The notes under the pieces are model-generated. The model worked only from the letters and a program-made list of their open reading frames with translations, was not told the origin of the DNA and did not search any database. From Virgibacillus halotolerans (GTDB lineage Bacteria > Bacillota > Bacilli > Bacillales > Amphibacillaceae), in assembly GCF_016908515.1 (NCBI RefSeq), contig NZ_JAFBEA010000002.1:62001-126000 (forward strand): 64,000 nt of DNA. Direction: 5' to 3'. Both the position numbers and the translations under genes were made by a program. Below are positions 35,249 through 43,473 of this stretch, in pieces (position 1 is the stretch's first letter; every line of letters starts with the position of its first letter).

Positions 35249-36640
35249 TTAAAAACCACCAATAGACATATATTTTGTTTCTAAATACGGTTCAATTCCT
35301 TCAATACCACCTTCGCGTCCAAGACCACTTTCTTTCATTCCGCCAAATGGTGCATGGGCGGCTGATGGACCACCATCATTCCAGCCGACGATTCCAAATT
35401 GTAAATGATCGTGTAGGTAGTTTCCAGTGCGGTAGTCATTTGTAAAGAAATAGGCTGCGAGACCATATGGAGTGCTATTTGCTAGTTCGACAGCTTTTTC
35501 AATAGTTTTGAAGCTTGTGATCGGAGCAACTGGACCGAATGTTTCTTCATGCATAATTGTCATATCTGTGTTCACATTTTTTAAAACGGTTGGATGAATG
35601 AAGAAATAGCCATTTTCTTTATCGGCATCATATTTATCACCAACCATAACTTCTGCTCCGTTTTTTTTCGCATTGTTGATTTGATCAACGATTTTGTCAT
35701 AGCCTTTCTTGTTGATAATCGGCCCGACATCTATTCCATCTTCCAGTCCATTTCCAATCTTAAGTTTCTTTACTTCAGCAACAAATTTATCCGTAAACTC
35801 ATCGATGATGTTTTCATGGACAAGAATTCGGTTGGCACAGACACAAGTTTGCCCTGCATTTCTAAATTTAGTACCGACAGTTTGCTTAGCTGCATAATCA
35901 AGATCCGCATCCTCGGCGATAATTAGTGGTGCATGTCCGCCTAGTTCCATTGTCACATGTTTAATTGTATCAGCACTGTTTTTGATCAAGTTTTTCCCAA
36001 CAGGTGTTGAACCTGTAAACGTGATCTTGCGTACATAGTCACTATCGGTGAATAGGTCGCCAACAACACTTCCTCTCCCATTTACGTATTGAATAGCATC
36101 TTTTGGGATACCTGCTTCATGGGCCAAATCAATGAATTTCATGCCTGTCAATGGTGTTTCGGATGCGGGTTTAACAATAAATGTACACCCAGCTGCTAAA
36201 GCTGGAGCCGCTTTTCTCGCCATCATTGCAGCTGGAAAATTCCATGGTGTGATAGCTGCAACGAGCCCAATCGGCTCTTTTGTAACAACAATTCGTTTTG
36301 ATTCCGTATTAGCTGGAATGGTCCGTCCGTAAATCCGTTTGGCCTCTTCAGCATACCAATCGAGATAGGCCAATGAATAATCAATTTCACCCAATGATTC
36401 ACTTAATGGTTTACCATTTTCTTTAGTCATAATTTCTGCTAATTCTTCTTTGTTCTCATTTACTTTTTTTGACCATTTTTGAATTAATCGGGATCGTTCA
36501 TGCGCATTAATTTTTGACCATTCTTTAAAACTTTCATGTCCATTCTTAAGGGACAGATTGATTTCATCTTCCGTATTAATTTTTACTTTCTGGATCAATT
36601 CTCCTGTTGCAGGATTATTTACATTAAAATAATTTGTCAT
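35249..36640 (-). CDS. gabD: Succinate-semialdehyde dehydrogenase (NAD(P)+)
   Basis: A 463-residue aldehyde dehydrogenase. [21 protein letters not shown] binds the cofactor, [12 protein letters not shown] holds the general-base glutamate, and [18 protein letters not shown] has the catalytic cysteine. [12 protein letters not shown] is the typical C-terminal block. The ATG at 36640 lies 9 bases after AAAGGGG; the in-frame ATG at 36646 is too close. Together with gabT it converts GABA to succinate. The two-cysteine TCVCANR block is the one I associate with SSADH-type enzymes rather than with betaine-aldehyde dehydrogenases. Confidence 0.9.
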   Translation of the reverse strand: MTNYFNVNNPATGELIQKVKINTEDEINLSLKNGHESFKEWSKINAHERSRLIQKWSKKVNENKEELAEIMTKENGKPLSESLGEIDYSLAYLDWYAEEAKRIYGRTIPANTESKRIVVTKEPIGLVAAITPWNFPAAMMARKAAPALAAGCTFIVKPASETPLTGMKFIDLAHEAGIPKDAIQYVNGRGSVVGDLFTDSDYVRKITFTGSTPVGKNLIKNSADTIKHVTMELGGHAPLIIAEDADLDYAAKQTVGTKFRNAGQTCVCANRILVHENIIDEFTDKFVAEVKKLKIGNGLEDGIDVGPIINKKGYDKIVDQINNAKKNGAEVMVGDKYDADKENGYFFIHPTVLKNVNTDMTIMHEETFGPVAPITSFKTIEKAVELANSTPYGLAAYFFTNDYRTGNYLHDHLQFGIVGWNDGGPSAAHAPFGGMKESGLGREGGIEGIEPYLETKYMSIGGF

Positions 36641-36747
36641 GTACATAAGCCCCTTTCATTATTTTTCTTAGTATTTTCAGAAAACTGGTATCAAATTGTC
36701 TATCAGCACTCCATCAATTATTTATCTACCACATTTCAGAAATGTTG

Positions 36748-38058
36748 TTATGAAAAATTAGCAAAGGCATTTTCAAGAATAGCTAATCCTTTCTCCAGTT
36801 CTTCATCTGTAATAACTAGTGGTGCTAAAAAACGGACAACGTTGCTTTTAATACCAGCGGAAAGAAGTAGTAATCCATTTTCATTGGCGTATTTAATGAT
36901 GCCACCTGTTTTTACTTTATCTGGTTTTTTACTGATGCGATCTTGGACAATTTCAACGGCAACCATGGATCCGAGGCGGCGAATTTCACCCACAAATGCA
37001 TATTTTCCTGCCAAGTCATGTAATTTCGTTTCTATTTTTTTTCCCTTAATCTCCGACTTTTGTAGCAGGTTTTCCTCTTCAATAATATCGATAACAGCTA
37101 ATGCAGCAGCACAAGCGACAGGACTACCTGCATAGGTTCCTCCTAGCTCTCCAGGATTTGCAGCATCCATGATTTCCTTTTTTCCTACAACACCGCTTAA
37201 CGGCAAGCCAGCAGCTAATGATTTTGATACGGTCACAAGATCTGGTACTACGTCAAATTGTTCCATAGCAAATAATGTTCCTGTGCGTCCGAAACCCGTT
37301 TGAATTTCATCAGCAACAAACACAATACCATGCTCTTTACAAAATGCACTGACAGCCTGAACAAATTTTTTCGGTGGAATAACAAATCCGCCTTCACCTT
37401 GAACTGGTTCCATAACAACACAGGCAACGTTTTCCGGAGCAACGGTGGAAATGAAAAAATCCTTAAATTCTTCAATTACCTGATCGATATAAGCCTCTTC
37501 GGACATTCCTTCTTGCTTATGGTAAGTGTAAGGATATGGTGCTTGGTATACTTCTGGTGTAAATGGACCAAACCCAAATTTATATGGTTTTACTTTGCTT
37601 GTCATACCCATTGTCATGTTAGTCCTTCCGTGAAATCCGCGAGTAAACGAAACAACTGCTTGTCTATTGGTATAACGGCGCGAGACTTTGACTGCATTTT
37701 CAACTGCCTCGGCTCCAGAATTTAGTAAAAGGGCTTGTTTATCAAAGTTGCCTGGTGTAATTTCACATAACTTTTCAGCAAGTTCGATGTAGCCTTTATA
37801 CATCAACACATTAAATCCAGTGTGTAAAAACTTTTCTGTTTGATGATTGACAGCTTCAGTTACTTTTGGATGGCTGTGTCCTACATTAAGTGTTCCAATT
37901 GCACCCGCAAAGTCAATCCATTCATTTCCGTCGATATCTTTAACAGTTGCTCCAGATGCTTTGTGGGCAATATTCAAATTCCCATTGCTGACGCCCCTTG
38001 GAATAAACTTTTCTCTTTTGTTTTGTAATTCAGTGCTTGTAATAAGTGATGTCGTCAT
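36748..38058 (-). CDS. gabT: 4-aminobutyrate aminotransferase
   Basis: A 436-residue class III aminotransferase. Key motifs are NSGAEAVENAVKVSRRYT, MEPVQGEGGFVIPP, FVADEIQTGFGRTGTLFA and the PLP lysine in VTVSKSLAAGLPLSGVVG. It transfers the amino group of GABA to 2-oxoglutarate, giving succinate semialdehyde for GabD. The ATG at 38058 is 9 bases after AAGGAG; the ATG at 38067 overlaps that site. It diverges from the GabR-like regulator, and operator-like repeats lie between them. gabD follows about 107 bases downstream in the same direction. Confidence 0.92.
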   Translation of the reverse strand: MTTSLITSTELQNKREKFIPRGVSNGNLNIAHKASGATVKDIDGNEWIDFAGAIGTLNVGHSHPKVTEAVNHQTEKFLHTGFNVLMYKGYIELAEKLCEITPGNFDKQALLLNSGAEAVENAVKVSRRYTNRQAVVSFTRGFHGRTNMTMGMTSKVKPYKFGFGPFTPEVYQAPYPYTYHKQEGMSEEAYIDQVIEEFKDFFISTVAPENVACVVMEPVQGEGGFVIPPKKFVQAVSAFCKEHGIVFVADEIQTGFGRTGTLFAMEQFDVVPDLVTVSKSLAAGLPLSGVVGKKEIMDAANPGELGGTYAGSPVACAAALAVIDIIEEENLLQKSEIKGKKIETKLHDLAGKYAFVGEIRRLGSMVAVEIVQDRISKKPDKVKTGGIIKYANENGLLLLSAGIKSNVVRFLAPLVITDEELEKGLAILENAFANFS

Positions 38059-38132
38059 TATATTCATCTCCTTAATTTAAATTTTTAACTGGAAGAACTA
38101 TTTTTCAATTTAATTATGTTAATAGTATGGCA

Positions 38133-38184
38133 ATTATCTGGTATAATGAAAAGCACCAGATAATAAAATAAATTGGTACCAGAT
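38133..38184. promoter_or_regulatory. GabR-type operator repeats between gabT and gabR
   Basis: ATTATCTGGTAT (38133-38144), GCACCAGATAATA (inverted, 38153-38165) and TGGTACCAGATGA (38174-38186) share the core ATCTGGT/ACCAGAT. In B. subtilis GabR binds repeated ATACCA-containing sites between gabR and gabT; the arrangement here is comparable. Confidence 0.65.
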
Positions 38185-38196
38185 GAGGTGAATCAA

Positions 38197-39603
38197 ATGG
38201 ATTATTTGGCCTTAGGCGACAGCAATGAAGTAAATTTCAAGTATCAGCAAATTTATGATGGGATTAAGGAAAAGGTCTTGAAAGGAAAATTAAAGGCTCG
38301 TGAAAAGCTACCTTCGAAACGTCAATTGGCAGATGAATTAAAGGTAAGCGTCAATACAATTGCGAATGCGTATGAGCAGCTACTTGCAGAAGGTTATATT
38401 TACACGATTGAGCGAAAAGGATATTTTATTGAAAATATTACTAAGTTTTCCGATCAAGAAGAGGGCATAAATAAATTACCGGCTGATTTAAAAGAGGATG
38501 ATGCTAGTGAGGAAGACTGGCTCTCTTTGTCTCATATGTCAGCGGATATTTCATTGTTTCCCTTTAAAGAATGGATGAAGTGTGAGAACAAGGCGGTTGA
38601 TAAACAAAAAAAGGAGCTTTCCGAGCTTGGACATCCTCAAGGCCCTTATCTTACAAGAAATACCATTAGTCGGATGATTGCCTTAACGCGTGGAGTTGTT
38701 TGTGAACCGGAACAAATCGTAATCGGTGCAGGTACACAATTACTGATCCAACAAATAATGGGAATCCAAAATAAAAAGAGCATCATTGCTATTGAGGATC
38801 CAGGTTATTTTCGGTTTTATAGATTACTAAACAAGATGGGATTTTCTGTTAACCCGATACAGCTTGATGATAAAGGTATCGACATTAAGGAAGTTGAATC
38901 GTCACATGCAAATTTTATATTTGTTACACCATCACACCAATTTCCTACTGGTAAAATTATGCCGATCACAAGAAGGATCGAGCTATTAAATTGGGCAGCA
39001 GAGGCTGATAATAGATATATTATAGAAGATGATTATGACAGTGAGTTCAAGTATGAAACAAATAATATTCCTTCCTTACAGAGTCTCGATCGTAATCATA
39101 GTGTCATTTACACTGGCACTTTTTCCAAAACATTATTGCCTGGCACCCGGATCAGCTATATGGTTTTACCCCCTGATTTACTTAGAGAATACCGCAAGCA
39201 CCATTCAGATTTGATGCAATTCAGCAACTCGCTCGGTCTTTACACATTGCATTATTTCATTGAAAATGGGGGGTATTCAAGACATATCAAACGAATGAAT
39301 CATCATTATGAAATGAAACGTAGAGTTCTTATTGAACAGTTGCGTACGAAATTTAACCACCAGGTGTGTATTCAGGACATACCAGCGGGTCTTCATTTAC
39401 TAGTTCAATTCAAATCTAATAAAACGTATGATGAAGTCGAAGCCTGTGCTAAAGAAGAAAGGCTAGAAATATATACCTTGCGTCGCTTTATGCTGAAAAA
39501 TCAAAACCAAGCAAATGAATGGATTGAACTTGTCATTGGGTTTGCGAATATTCATGAAAGTGAAATCCCTGAGGCTTTGGATAAGCTGTATCGAATTATT
39601 TGA
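38197..39603 (+). CDS. gabR: GabR-like MocR-family regulator of the gab genes
   Basis: A 468-residue regulator. It has a GntR winged helix (about residues 12-76, EKLPSKRQLADELKVSVNTIANAY) joined to an aminotransferase-like domain with YIIEDDYDSEFKYE and the PLP-lysine region TGTFSKTLLPGTRISYM. It is expected to bind PLP and GABA and to activate gabTD while repressing itself. The ATG at 38197 follows GAGGTG. It diverges from gabT, as in B. subtilis. It is a close paralog of the MocR protein at 16222; both share the stretch HPQGPY and MIALTRGV-CEPEQIV. Confidence 0.88.
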   Translation: MDYLALGDSNEVNFKYQQIYDGIKEKVLKGKLKAREKLPSKRQLADELKVSVNTIANAYEQLLAEGYIYTIERKGYFIENITKFSDQEEGINKLPADLKEDDASEEDWLSLSHMSADISLFPFKEWMKCENKAVDKQKKELSELGHPQGPYLTRNTISRMIALTRGVVCEPEQIVIGAGTQLLIQQIMGIQNKKSIIAIEDPGYFRFYRLLNKMGFSVNPIQLDDKGIDIKEVESSHANFIFVTPSHQFPTGKIMPITRRIELLNWAAEADNRYIIEDDYDSEFKYETNNIPSLQSLDRNHSVIYTGTFSKTLLPGTRISYMVLPPDLLREYRKHHSDLMQFSNSLGLYTLHYFIENGGYSRHIKRMNHHYEMKRRVLIEQLRTKFNHQVCIQDIPAGLHLLVQFKSNKTYDEVEACAKEERLEIYTLRRFMLKNQNQANEWIELVIGFANIHESEIPEALDKLYRII

Positions 39604-40119
39604 TATTTATTGCTTCTTCGTTGGGTCAAATGAATTAATTAACTTAGTTAAAGCTGCTTAAGTGAGTAAAGGCTGGCATGAGCTATGAAGGGCTGATGAT
39701 GCCGAGTTAGGTTTTAGGGACTTACTAAATGAGTACACACTTGCCGATAGGCGATGACTTTAGGAATGTAAAGTATAGATAATGCACCTGGAAATATGCT
39801 CTTAGATCTTTAGTGGATGGGCACTGTCCGTATTAAACGGTTTTTCCTATCAACACGATCGAATCATCTCCATGATTGGTGTAGTCAATCGGATCCACAT
39901 CGAATCCAAGAACATTATAATAATGGAAAGGCGCTAGGTCTAAATGTAATCCCATAACCTCAGAAATTGGTGTTTTTAGTTGTTCTGTCGCCCTTATTTC
40001 GCCGTTTTTCGTTTAAGATGCACTTTAATTTTATGAAATAAACTGAAAGGTTTTCAATATGCTTTAATACTCAACTGAAAGAGATATATTTAATCTATTA
40101 ATAGAACCGTTTTAAATTA
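39604..40119. other. Spacer containing an eroded gene fragment
   Basis: Apart from the minus-strand fragment listed next, no coding sequence is visible. The direct tandem TTAATTAACTTAGTTAA near 39635-39651 is an AT-rich dyad without known meaning. Confidence 0.35.
39833..40012 (-). pseudogene. C-terminal fragment of an unrecognised protein
   Basis: The minus strand is open for about 59 codons to a stop at 39833 and contains EVMGLHLDLAPFHYYNVLGF, then DPIDYTNHGDDSIVLIGKTV. The composition (aromatic, acidic, mixed strands) is that of a real protein end rather than a chance frame. An upstream stop and the lack of a start show that it is a remnant. I do not recognise the family. Confidence 0.4.
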
Positions 40120-41508
40120 TTAATTATCCTCTTTTTTAATCAGCCCTGAATATTTCTTTAACTTTCTAACTATAGTTGGCTGACTGACACCCAAATATTT
40201 AGCCATTTTAGTGGTGCTTTTGCAATGTTGGTAAGCTTCCGTGAGCACATAAATCTCTGTCATTCTTAATGCTTCCGGAAGTGTTCTCCTATTAACATTA
40301 ACCATAGGAAAGCTAGGAGTAGTTATTGAAATTTTTGCAGGTAAATGTTCCGGAATAATAAGATTATTGTCCACAGTTAAAATAAGTCTCTCAATAATAT
40401 TTGCCAGTTCTCGAACATTACCAGGCCATTGATAATTGAGAAGACAATCAATTGTTTCATGTGATAGCTCTTTGTTTTGTTTATATTGGTGATTAAACTT
40501 CTTCATAAGATCCATAATCATTGCAATTAAATCCTCTTCACGTTCTCGTAAAGGTGGAATGGGGATATGAATGACGGAGAGACGGAAATAAAGATCCTCC
40601 CTGAACTTTCCTTCTACCATCATATCTTCAATATTTGCGTTAGTAGCTGTAATTAATCGGAAATTGACAGATTTTAACTTTGTGTCCCCTACACTATAAA
40701 ACTTTTTATCCTGAATCAAGGCTAATAGTTTTGCTTGAAGATTGAAGGGGAGTTCTCCAATCTCATCTAAAAATAATGTTCCATTTTGTGCTTCCTCAAT
40801 TAATCCCTTTTTACCTTTTGGATTCGCCCCAGTAAAAGCACCGGACCTATATCCAAATAACTCAGATTCGAGTAATGCTTCTGGAATACTACCACAATTA
40901 ATTTTAATTAACTTTCCTTTTCTACCACTTTGTTCATGCAGATATTCGGCTAAAAAACTTTTACCAACACCTGATTCTCCCGTAAATAAAACGGAGGCTT
41001 CTGTTGTGGCTACCTTATTAAGGGAAGATAAAATGAGTTTCATTGATTCGCTTCTTGCAATGATGACCGATTGTTTATCCTTGGCATGTTGGAAATCCCT
41101 TAATTCTTGTTTTGTATTTCGTAATTCTTCTTCTACCTTTTTCACATAGGCTTTTAGCTTTTCCAACTCGGTTATATCTTGGGCATAACAAACGATGTGT
41201 TTGACGTTTTGATTTTGCCCAATAATAAAGTTTCCTGTAACAAGTAGTATTTTACCAGCTCGTGTTTCTTGGACTAAAGTTTGTTTTTTCCCTGTTTCTA
41301 TAACCCTTCTTGCAATAGATGGACTAAATACCTTTTGCTCTTCAAGGTCGTATACTGATTCTCCAATCATTTTTTCCTTCTTCATGTCAAACCAATACTC
41401 AGATGAATCGTTCGCATATACAATAATACCTTGCGTATTTGTGATAATAACATCAGTATAAACTGTATTTATGATTTGCTCCCAATCTCCCAAATCTATA
41501 AATTTCAT
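40120..41508 (-). CDS. Second sigma-54-dependent transcriptional activator
   Basis: A 462-residue enhancer-binding protein. It has an N-terminal PAS-like domain (about residues 8-118), a linker coiled coil, and an AAA+ domain with GESGVGKS, SGAFTGANPKGKKG and GTLFLDEIGELP, plus FREDLYFRL. The C-terminus is a Fis-type HTH (MAKYLGVSQPTIVRKLKKY). The ATG at 41508 is 8 bases after AAGGGGG; the GTG at 41514 is too close. It is paralogous to the activator at 30808. It diverges from an operon with its own palindrome and -24/-12 promoter, which it probably activates. Confidence 0.9.
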   Translation of the reverse strand: MKFIDLGDWEQIINTVYTDVIITNTQGIIVYANDSSEYWFDMKKEKMIGESVYDLEEQKVFSPSIARRVIETGKKQTLVQETRAGKILLVTGNFIIGQNQNVKHIVCYAQDITELEKLKAYVKKVEEELRNTKQELRDFQHAKDKQSVIIARSESMKLILSSLNKVATTEASVLFTGESGVGKSFLAEYLHEQSGRKGKLIKINCGSIPEALLESELFGYRSGAFTGANPKGKKGLIEEAQNGTLFLDEIGELPFNLQAKLLALIQDKKFYSVGDTKLKSVNFRLITATNANIEDMMVEGKFREDLYFRLSVIHIPIPPLREREEDLIAMIMDLMKKFNHQYKQNKELSHETIDCLLNYQWPGNVRELANIIERLILTVDNNLIIPEHLPAKISITTPSFPMVNVNRRTLPEALRMTEIYVLTEAYQHCKSTTKMAKYLGVSQPTIVRKLKKYSGLIKKEDN

Positions 41509-41563
41509 TTTCACTACCCCCTTTTTTATAGTTTATCATAATAAAATTAGTTATACAGAAATG

Positions 41564-41595
41564 AATAAGCTTATACATATATGTATAAGCTTATT
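41564..41595. promoter_or_regulatory. Perfect 32-base palindrome, probable upstream activator site
   Basis: Arms AATAAGCTTATACATA and TATGTATAAGCTTATT are exact reverse complements. It lies about 104-136 bases upstream of the -24/-12 promoter and 56 bases from the activator's start, fitting an enhancer that also allows autoregulation. Confidence 0.7.
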
Positions 41596-41698
41596 GGTAC
41601 TCGATTATTAGTGTAATCATACGATTGTTTATACAAGTTTGAATAAATTGTTTTCACATGCTTTATAGAAAACGTTTTGAACTGCCTCACGAAGGACA

Positions 41699-41715
41699 TT
41701 GGCATATAACTTGCA
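41699..41715 (+). promoter_or_regulatory. Sigma-54 (-24/-12) promoter for the AbgB/YtcJ/BCCT operon
   Basis: TTGGCATATAACTTGCA has GG and GC in the required spacing. It closely matches the promoter at 32310 (TTGGCATGAAAGTTGCA). It lies about 120 bases before the ATG at 41836. The leader 41716-41835 shows no clear fold. Confidence 0.85.
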
Positions 41716-41835
41716 TTAAATTATAAACGACCACGAAGCTTGGATGTGGGGAAGTATTAAAGCTCAAAAGCGCAGTAATATGAGAAGTACTTTGTTGCAA
41801 ATATAACCCGAAGTAGAGGAAGGAGTGGATTAATC

Positions 41836-43422
41836 ATGGTGGAAAAAGAAAAACAATCTATTGCCGATTGGGTTAATCAAAGTAAAGATGATTTATCTGA
41901 TTGGAATCAAGAAATATGGAACTATGCGGAGACTGCATGGAGAGAGTATAAATCATCAAAATGGTATGTTCAAAGATTAAGAAAAGAGGGGTTTTCTGTA
42001 GAAGAAGCCAGTGGAGACATGCCAACAGCTTTTTGTGCGACTTGGAAAAATGGGGATGGGCCAACGATTGGTGGTTATGCGGAATATGATGCAGTTCCCG
42101 ATAACTGTCAGGCTGCTGATACTGTTGAGATGCCTCGTGAAGGCTTAAGCAAATATGCAGGCGGTCATACTGATCCGCATTCAGCCCTCGGAATAGGTTC
42201 GTTAGGTGGATTTCTTGCGGCAAAAGAAGTAATGGAGAAGAATGATATAAAAGGAACATTGAAATTTTTTGGAGAACCAGCTGAAAAGTTGAGAGGTTCC
42301 AAACCAATACATGCCAGCAAAGGATACTACGATAATCTGGATGCAGCAATTAGTTTTCATCCCTTTTACATGTTGCCTTTAAGTAATACCACAAGATGGG
42401 ACACGCATTGTGCAGTTGCTTATTCTGCGATGTACACGTTTACATGTGGCGAATCTGGAAGCTGGAATACTTCTTCTGGGAATTCACCTATTCCCGCATC
42501 GCATGCAGCAGCACGTAGTCCAGGTGCAACTGATGCAGTTATTACGATGTACACCTTATCCAAAATGTATAAGGAGCATATGCTTTCCTATAATATGGGG
42601 TGGTCCGTAAATGAAACCATTTTAAATATTGGACAGGCTACGGCTGATAATAATCCAGCAAAAATGGGTCAGATCTATTACTTTATTCGGGTTCCGGATA
42701 TAGACATGGCTGAGACTGTAATGAAGGTGCTTGATCAGAATGCCGAAAGTGCTGCTAAAGCAGCTAATTGTAATTGGAAACGTGATTGGATAACGAAATC
42801 AAGGCCAGGGCTTGCTAATCATACAATGGCTGACTTGACGTATCGAAATTTGGAGATAGCGGGAGCACCAAGGTTTGGAGAAAAGGCGATAGACATTGCA
42901 CAAGAAATACAAAAAAAATTAGGTTTAGAACCGATGTCTAAACCATTTTTAGAAGAAATAGAAACATTAATAGAGCCAAAGGAAGCCGAAAAGGAAATGC
43001 GAAAAACATTACCTTCCTGGCAAGAGCACTTTACATCTGACGATTATACGGAATATTGTTGGCATGCTCCTACGGTTAGATTATATATTGGAAGACCTGC
43101 ATTGAAGTCGCCTAAAGCAGGTTTTCAATATCCTGATTGGGTAATGAATGCGCTTGGTGGAATACGTGAATGTATTGATCCAATGATTTATTCAGCATCA
43201 AAAACGATTGGGATGACGATCATTGACCTGCTAAAGGAACCGGGATTACTAGAAGCAGCCAAAGAGGAGTTTAACCATCGCACTGGAGGAGGCAAAAGTG
43301 GAGAAAATTGGTTACCACCACTGTGTGATTACGAACCACCAATTAACTTTCGTTGGCCGGAATATGTAACGACTGAACGCGGTAAGGATCAATGGGTAAT
43401 TCCTGTTCAATCTGATGAATAA
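41836..43422 (+). CDS. M20-family amidohydrolase, AbgB-like (aminobenzoyl-glutamate hydrolase type)
   Basis: A 528-residue zinc amidohydrolase. IWNYAETAWREYKSSKWYV and IGGYAEYDAVPDN are characteristic of the AbgB/IAA-amino-acid-hydrolase side of M20D. The histidine motif GGHTDPHSALGIGSLGG and the glutamate motif FFGEPAEKLRGSKP provide metal ligands. It is longer than ordinary M20D enzymes (about 390-480) because of an inserted region about residues 195-240 and a long C-terminus (NFRWPEY-containing). It probably cleaves an N-acyl or amide bond of an aromatic or betaine-like conjugate. First gene of the sigma-54 operon. Confidence 0.82.
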   Translation: MVEKEKQSIADWVNQSKDDLSDWNQEIWNYAETAWREYKSSKWYVQRLRKEGFSVEEASGDMPTAFCATWKNGDGPTIGGYAEYDAVPDNCQAADTVEMPREGLSKYAGGHTDPHSALGIGSLGGFLAAKEVMEKNDIKGTLKFFGEPAEKLRGSKPIHASKGYYDNLDAAISFHPFYMLPLSNTTRWDTHCAVAYSAMYTFTCGESGSWNTSSGNSPIPASHAAARSPGATDAVITMYTLSKMYKEHMLSYNMGWSVNETILNIGQATADNNPAKMGQIYYFIRVPDIDMAETVMKVLDQNAESAAKAANCNWKRDWITKSRPGLANHTMADLTYRNLEIAGAPRFGEKAIDIAQEIQKKLGLEPMSKPFLEEIETLIEPKEAEKEMRKTLPSWQEHFTSDDYTEYCWHAPTVRLYIGRPALKSPKAGFQYPDWVMNALGGIRECIDPMIYSASKTIGMTIIDLLKEPGLLEAAKEEFNHRTGGGKSGENWLPPLCDYEPPINFRWPEYVTTERGKDQWVIPVQSDE

Positions 43423-43473
43423 TAAAGAAGTTATTTCTATCAAACTTTTAAAATAGAAACGGAGTGTATTATT

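Noticed and set aside
36536-37135. 199-codon plus-strand frame across gabD/gabT
   Set aside because: It overlaps two well-supported minus-strand genes and its product has the composition of an antisense translation.
41873-42349. 158-codon minus-strand frame inside the AbgB-like gene
   Set aside because: Antisense to conserved metal-binding motifs, His/Leu/Ser-rich composition, no ribosome site.
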